This document shows positions 32,085 through 36,091 of a stretch of DNA of 36,091 bases, one piece after another. Made by a program: the position numbers and the translations under genes. The stretch comes from Thermoplasmata archaeon. Its GTDB lineage: Archaea > Thermoplasmatota > Thermoplasmata > Thermoplasmatales > GCA-001856825. Every line of letters begins with the position of its first letter. Positions within the stretch are counted from its first letter, which is position 1. The notes beneath the pieces were generated by a model. That model worked only from the letters and a program-made list of their open reading frames with translations. It did not search any database and had not been told where the DNA came from. The DNA lies in assembly GCA_021797855.1 (NCBI GenBank), contig JAJZYX010000008.1, forward strand, positions 1 to 36,091, in the 5' to 3' direction.

Positions 32085-33242
32085 CTAATCAACCCCTATG
32101 ATGGTGGAAACTGACGTAGTCCCAAGACCACCCATGTTGTGTATCAGGAAATTCCTCGGATCCTTGACCTGCCTCTCCCCAGCCTTCCCACGCAATTGTA
32201 AAGTTGCCTCCACAGCTTGATAGAGTCCGCTTGTGCCGAGCGGATTACCGTGTGCCTTGAGGCCCCCGGATACGTTGAGTGGAGAGGACGAGTTGTAGTA
32301 GAAATCGTTTCCCTCCGTCATCCTCACGCCCTGCTTACCAAAAATCTCTTCCACCTGAATGAGGGTGGCAATGCTGTATGAATCGTGAAGCTCAAATGCA
32401 TCTATCTTCCCGAGATCTAGATTTGCCAGCCTCAAGGCATCCTTGGTGCTCTTGGCGACAGCCTTGAACTGATCTATCTTTTTCCTGTCGTGCAGTGAAA
32501 GGAAATCGTTGGCCGCTGAACTGGACTTTATCCTTATCGGGTTCGGGGATTCCCTTATCTTTTTCTGGTCAGAAGATATCACCAGCGCAGAAGCACCGTC
32601 GCTAATGGGTGCGTTGTCAAAGACGGTCAGAGGCTCAGCCACCGGAGACGCGTTTATGACGTCTTCAATCTTAATCGCGTTTCTGAAATGCGACGTTTCA
32701 TTCATGGACGCGTGTTTGTGTGATATCACTGGGAATACTGCATAATTCTCCCGTTTCGCAGATCCTTCGTACTCATGCCTTCTTGCTATCAGGGCAGCTA
32801 TTGAGCATTCAGTGGCCCCGAAGAAGGTTTCCCACTCTGCATCCAGAGAACCCCCTATAATCTCATTCGCGACTTCGGACGGGACGTCGGTCATCTTTTC
32901 CACACCACCGACTACAACCGTGTTGTACTGGCCGGATTTTACGGCGAGATAGGCCTGCATGAGTGCAGCTCCCCCGCTTGCGGAACCCGCCTCTATCCTG
33001 ATAGAGGGAATGTTCAGCTCGGTGATGCCTGAATAATCTGCTATCAGCGCGGCTATCTGCTCCTGGTCAACGAACTGCCCCCCACTGGTATTTGCTCCGT
33101 AAAGAGCGTCCACATCCTCTGCATAGATACCCGCATCCATTATCGCCTTCAGACCAGCTTCAGACGCCAGCTCCCTTAGGCTCGAATCCCAGAGCTCCCC
33201 GAACTTTGTTGTGCCTACTCCAAGGATGTATACGTCCCTCAT
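32085..33242 (-). CDS. Archaeal thiolase (acetyl-CoA acetyltransferase), noncanonical active site
   Basis: A 385-residue thiolase-fold protein that should condense two acetyl-CoA into acetoacetyl-CoA. The two histidine regions are present (FELHDSYSIATL and LKAHGNPLGTSG). The nucleophile region reads I-E-A-G-S87-A-S-G-G where family members usually have E-A-x-C-A-S-G; the expected cysteine is serine. The second cysteine region near the C-terminus reads HNMGGLGTTSV, also without cysteine. The only cysteine in the protein is in GATECSIAAL. It starts four bases after HMG-CoA synthase stops, and it is in the operon with HMGS and DUF35. See finding. Confidence 0.88.
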   Translation of the reverse strand: MRDVYILGVGTTKFGELWDSSLRELASEAGLKAIMDAGIYAEDVDALYGANTSGGQFVDQEQIAALIADYSGITELNIPSIRIEAGSASGGAALMQAYLAVKSGQYNTVVVGGVEKMTDVPSEVANEIIGGSLDAEWETFFGATECSIAALIARRHEYEGSAKRENYAVFPVISHKHASMNETSHFRNAIKIEDVINASPVAEPLTVFDNAPISDGASALVISSDQKKIRESPNPIRIKSSSAANDFLSLHDRKKIDQFKAVAKSTKDALRLANLDLGKIDAFELHDSYSIATLIQVEEIFGKQGVRMTEGNDFYYNSSSPLNVSGGLKAHGNPLGTSGLYQAVEATLQLRGKAGERQVKDPRNFLIHNMGGLGTTSVSTIIGVD

Positions 33243-33246
33243 TGCA

Positions 33247-34293
33247 TCAAGCCCCCCTCATGATGATCTTCCCTCTGAATTTCACGTACGTCGCATAATC
33301 AATCCATATGGGGTTGTTTACCTGTTCCATTACCCCCTTCGCCCTCTCGCGCCTGAATGTTTTTATCCTATCGTTCACAGTTATATCAAAAACATCAGAG
33401 CCAGCTCCGCTCCCGAACGCCACAGCCAGTATCCTATCCCCGCTTTCTGCCTTGTCAAGTATCGCAGATAGCCCTATGATCATCGAGCTTGAGTATGTAT
33501 TCCCTATGTAGGGTGTAAGAAGGCCATCCTTCACCTGTTCGTCCTTGAATCCTAGCATCTTTGCAGCCCTAGTCGGGAACTTCCCGTTTGGCTGGTGGAA
33601 TACGGCATAATCGTAATCCCCAGGCTTAGTTTTCTGTCGTTCCATCATCTTCTTCGCTCCCGTCAGGACGTGCTTGAAGTACGCAGGCTCACCCGTGAAT
33701 CTTCCCCCATGACTGGGGTACTTTTCTCCCTCCCTCCGCCAGAAATCTGGTGTATCGGTGGTGAACGACAGCGTGGCGTTGAAGTCTGCGAATCCGTTCC
33801 TGCCTATGAGAATCGCCGTTCCTCCTGCAGAAGCTGAGTACTCCAGGGCATCTCCAGGGGCTCCTTGGGATGTGTCTGCCCCTATCGCAATCCCGTTTTC
33901 TATCTGACCGCTGTCGACCATGGCCATCACGTTCTGCACGGCGGCAGTTCCGGCCTTGCAGGCAAATTCGTAATCAGCAGAGTGGATGTCGTACGACAGC
34001 CCTAGGGCTTCCACAAGGATTGAGGAAGTTGGCTTGACAGCGTATGGATGACTCTCAGATCCGACATATATGGCTCCAATCTTCTTCCTGTCGACATCAC
34101 TTCTCTTTAGCGTATTCTTCGCAGCTTCGGCAGAAATGGTGAGAACATCTTCATCAGGTCCTGGGACTGATTTGCTGTAAATGAACAGACCGCTCTTTAT
34201 GTTCTCTGGATTTTCCCCCCATTCCTTCGCTATCTCCTCCGCCTTTATTCTATATCTTGGAATGTATGACCCGTAGGATACTATTGAACTCAT
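33247..34293 (-). CDS. HMG-CoA synthase
   Basis: A 348-residue archaeal HMG-CoA synthase, making HMG-CoA from acetyl-CoA and acetoacetyl-CoA for the mevalonate route to archaeal lipids. The nucleophile is the cysteine in [12 protein letters not shown] (about residue 112), the general base/acid histidine is in FHQPNGKFP, and the catalytic glutamate region is [10 protein letters not shown]. The start is the ATG at 34293: a TAAATAAG box (34318-34325, minus strand) lies 25-30 bases upstream. A frame extends to a GTG at 34305 in the palindrome. The gene leads the three-gene operon. Confidence 0.95.
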   Translation of the reverse strand: MSSIVSYGSYIPRYRIKAEEIAKEWGENPENIKSGLFIYSKSVPGPDEDVLTISAEAAKNTLKRSDVDRKKIGAIYVGSESHPYAVKPTSSILVEALGLSYDIHSADYEFACKAGTAAVQNVMAMVDSGQIENGIAIGADTSQGAPGDALEYSASAGGTAILIGRNGFADFNATLSFTTDTPDFWRREGEKYPSHGGRFTGEPAYFKHVLTGAKKMMERQKTKPGDYDYAVFHQPNGKFPTRAAKMLGFKDEQVKDGLLTPYIGNTYSSSMIIGLSAILDKAESGDRILAVAFGSGAGSDVFDITVNDRIKTFRRERAKGVMEQVNNPIWIDYATYVKFRGKIIMRGA

Positions 34294-34325
34294 TGTGTTC
34301 AGCACACAATTTTATCACTTATTTA
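34292..34325 (-). promoter_or_regulatory. Promoter and 19-base palindrome of the HMG-CoA synthase operon
   Basis: ATTGTGT-TCAGC-ACACAAT (34292-34310) has seven-base arms around a five-base centre and covers the start codon and the predicted transcription start. The TATA-like TAAATAAG (minus strand) is just upstream. A repressor here would block polymerase loading. Confidence 0.5.
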
Positions 34326-34361
34326 GCCTTTGCCGATATCAGTATACGTCAATTGTCTAAT

Positions 34362-35348
34362 TCATATCAAGAGCGCGCCGATTCTTGCAACAAAATTTGG
34401 GACTAACCTCGGATAGAGTCCTACCGACGTTTCTATTGTTCCACACTTTTCCAAAGCATTTTCAATTGATACGATCTCAGATTTTGAAAGACTGATTGAA
34501 TTGGAAGCGACAATTTCTGATACCTGCTTCCTGGTCCTGAAACCGGGTATGGGAATTACTCCGAGGAATTTTTCATATGCCAGCGCAATTTGGGTCGGCG
34601 TCATCCTCCTTCCTTCAGAAATATATCGCATAACCTCGAGGAGGGGGGCGAATCTGGTGAAATTTGCCTCTGAAAATAGTCTGTTAATCCTCCTGACTGC
34701 CCCCTTAGGTCTGTTTCCGTGCGAATAGTTGCCGGAGAGGAATCCCTGCGCCAACGGGCTCCAGGCGATCAATTTGATGTCATTCATCTTCATAAATTCC
34801 TGAAGATCATGGCTGGGCCTCTCAACAAGATTGAATTTTATCTGGTTGCTCACTACTTTTCTATACTTCATTGATTCGTTTGCCTTCTTGATAGTTTTGA
34901 TTGAAAAGTTTGAGACACCTATGTGATTGATCAGACCTTCATCAGCTAAGTTTTCCAGTTCTCTGAAAAGTTCAGGTATGCTGGTATAGATGCTAGGCTC
35001 CCAGTGAACCTGGTACAAATCTATGTAATCAAGTTTCAGTCTCCTTAGGCTCATCGTTAATCTTTTCCTAACCATTCTGGAGGAAGAATTGAATCCTGCA
35101 AGTTTCGTTGCCACGAAGTATTGTTTTCTGTCGAATTCCTGAAGGGCATTTCCGACAAGCGTTTCCGATCTTCCCATTCCGTAGACCTCAGCAGTATCTA
35201 TGAAGTTGAGTCCATTTCTGATCCCAATTCTGAGTGATTCGACAAGTTCATCTCCGTTGTAATCCGGTCCCCACCCTTTCAGACCCAACTGCCATGTGCC
35301 AAGACCTATCCTTGAGATCGTACTGTTGTCAAAAATGCCCTTCTCCAC
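34362..35348 (-). CDS. Aldo/keto reductase
   Basis: A 328-residue NAD(P)H-dependent oxidoreductase of the AKR (TIM-barrel) superfamily. The catalytic tetrad is complete: D51 and Y56 (FIDTAEVYG), K82 (VATKLAG) and H115 (YQVHWEP). HIGVSNF and LIAWSPLAQGFLSG are also typical, and the cofactor site near the C-terminus contains VIPIPGFRTRKQV. The substrate is not readable. It is convergent or tandem with nothing; it lies upstream of the mevalonate operon on the same strand but with 69 bases and a separate promoter between. Confidence 0.92.
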   Translation of the reverse strand: MEKGIFDNSTISRIGLGTWQLGLKGWGPDYNGDELVESLRIGIRNGLNFIDTAEVYGMGRSETLVGNALQEFDRKQYFVATKLAGFNSSSRMVRKRLTMSLRRLKLDYIDLYQVHWEPSIYTSIPELFRELENLADEGLINHIGVSNFSIKTIKKANESMKYRKVVSNQIKFNLVERPSHDLQEFMKMNDIKLIAWSPLAQGFLSGNYSHGNRPKGAVRRINRLFSEANFTRFAPLLEVMRYISEGRRMTPTQIALAYEKFLGVIPIPGFRTRKQVSEIVASNSISLSKSEIVSIENALEKCGTIETSVGLYPRLVPNFVARIGALLI

Positions 35349-35542
35349 CTTTCATGATATTGAGAACGGATTAATCGTTTTCTGTTTTTGGAAATTACAT
35401 AAGCCTTGGACGGCACGGTAGGACAGATGCAATTCAATAATCTCAACTTCACCGTGCCAACTCATATTTGAGGTTGCTTTGAGATAAACAGAAACGAGGT
35501 AGTTTGTTCAAAGTATTATATTCGTGAAATTCATCTGACATC

Positions 35543-35950
35543 GTGCGGGTCTACTACGAGTTCCCAATGACAGATCAACCTGAGGATGCTTTCGAAAAGC
35601 TTTACGAAAGCATTGACGATACCACCATCTGGAAGGGACACATTGCAATAAAGAAGATAGACCAGAATTATAGGGAATCTATACTTGCGTTCAGGAACAA
35701 GAGGCAGTTGGAATGGGTAGGAAAGAGAAAAGATGACCTCTCCATCATAATCAAGTATGGCAAGGGACCACTCAAGGGATTCCAGACATTCCAAGTCTAC
35801 CAGGATAAGATACTGATAAGATTGGACCTTAAGATGAGGGGATTTTGGTTCCCGTTCACGAAACTTGCTGTCTCTCACATTCTAGAGGGGGACATAAATG
35901 CGCTAAGGAGACTTTTTCCTCCTACTCCCCTTCAAGAAAACATTATATAA
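35543..35950 (+). CDS. Hypothetical protein, 135 aa, GTG start, leaderless
   Basis: I recognise no specific family. The alternating beta pattern (IWKGHIAIKKID, LSIIIKYGKGPLKGFQTFQVYQDKILIRLDLKM) followed by a helix could fit a START/SRPBCC-like lipid-binding fold, but this is weak. The GTG at 35543 lies 25-26 bases after TATTATATT (35514-35522), a TATA box, so it is probably leaderless. Its stop codon lies inside the TATA box of the tRNA gene. Confidence 0.6.
   Translation: MRVYYEFPMTDQPEDAFEKLYESIDDTTIWKGHIAIKKIDQNYRESILAFRNKRQLEWVGKRKDDLSIIIKYGKGPLKGFQTFQVYQDKILIRLDLKMRGFWFPFTKLAVSHILEGDINALRRLFPPTPLQENII
35942..35950 (+). promoter_or_regulatory. TATA box of tRNA-Asp, inside the upstream stop
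   Basis: ATTATATAA ends 22 bases before the tRNA 5' end, the usual archaeal spacing, and includes the TAA stop of the preceding gene. Confidence 0.65.
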
Positions 35951-35971
35951 AGTCAGTCAATACGACGCAAA

Positions 35972-36044
35972 GCCCCGATAGTGTAGTGGCCTATCATCCG
36001 AGTCTGTCGAGCTCGGGACACGGGTTCAAATCCCGTTCGGGGCG
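35972..36044 (+). tRNA. tRNA-Asp (GTC)
   Basis: A full cloverleaf: acceptor GCCCCGA (35972-35978) pairs with TCGGGGC (36037-36043), discriminator G; anticodon stem CGAGT/GCTCG with loop CTGTCGA and anticodon GTC; T-arm ACGGG/CCCGT around TTCAAAT. CCA is not encoded, and there is no intron in the usual place. The archaeal box B sequence GGTTCAAATCC is present. Confidence 0.95.
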
Positions 36045-36091
36045 TGGGATTCATAGCAGGTTCGCCTCCCCTAGAAAAAAGTCCGGCTTCT

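Overview
This window is a piece of an archaeal chromosome, most likely from the Thermoplasmata (a Thermoplasmatales relative). The evidence for an archaeon is strong: archaeal-type rpS12, rpS7, aEF-2 with a diphthamide-loop histidine, aEF-1A and rpS10; the archaeal HMG-CoA synthase / thiolase / DUF35 gene trio; DUF981; and many TATA-like boxes about 25 bases upstream of start codons, which imply leaderless mRNAs, often starting with GTG. The placement in Thermoplasmata is inference from gene content and style.

Bases 1 to about 12,300 are an AT-rich accessory region that looks like a defence island. In order it holds a SHOCT-tailed membrane protein; a TIR-like protein with a C-terminal zinc ribbon; a compact minus-strand operon of three very small genes; a 663-residue GHKL (Hsp90/MutL/MORC-type) ATPase whose C-terminal end reads as a PD-(D/E)XK nuclease; an orphan Dam-like adenine methylase divergent from a winged-helix protein; a Type III restriction-modification pair (Mod and Res, overlapping by one base); a decayed fragment of a second DNA methyltransferase; a GIY-YIG nuclease; a small HEPN-like protein beside a short membrane peptide; and a lysine-rich small protein.

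Bases 12,500 to 21,500 carry ordinary genes: an NTF2-like protein, a membrane-anchored Holliday-junction-resolvase-like nuclease, a large glycoprotein-like exported protein, a zinc ribbon, DUF981, a ribbon-helix-helix protein, a THUMP-like methyltransferase, and a group of three genes (FAD amine/imino-acid oxidoreductase, ornithine-cyclodeaminase family enzyme, APC permease) that looks like amino- or imino-acid uptake and catabolism.

Bases 21,700 to 27,900 hold a hemerythrin-like gene and the translation (str) cluster: rpS12, rpS7 and EF-2, a terminator, a NicO-like membrane protein, then EF-1A and rpS10 under a separate promoter. A stand-alone TnpB (IS200/IS605 type) follows at 28,020-29,198.

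Bases 29,300 to the end hold an unknown gene, an EamA transporter, a membrane-anchored FKBP-type prolyl isomerase, the HMG-CoA synthase / thiolase / DUF35 operon for the first steps of isoprenoid synthesis, an aldo/keto reductase, an unknown protein and tRNA-Asp(GTC). The most interesting points are the GHKL-nuclease fusion inside the defence island, a 19-base palindrome over the predicted transcription start of the HMG-CoA synthase operon, a thiolase with serine where the catalytic cysteine is expected, and a similar hairpin at both ends of the TnpB gene.
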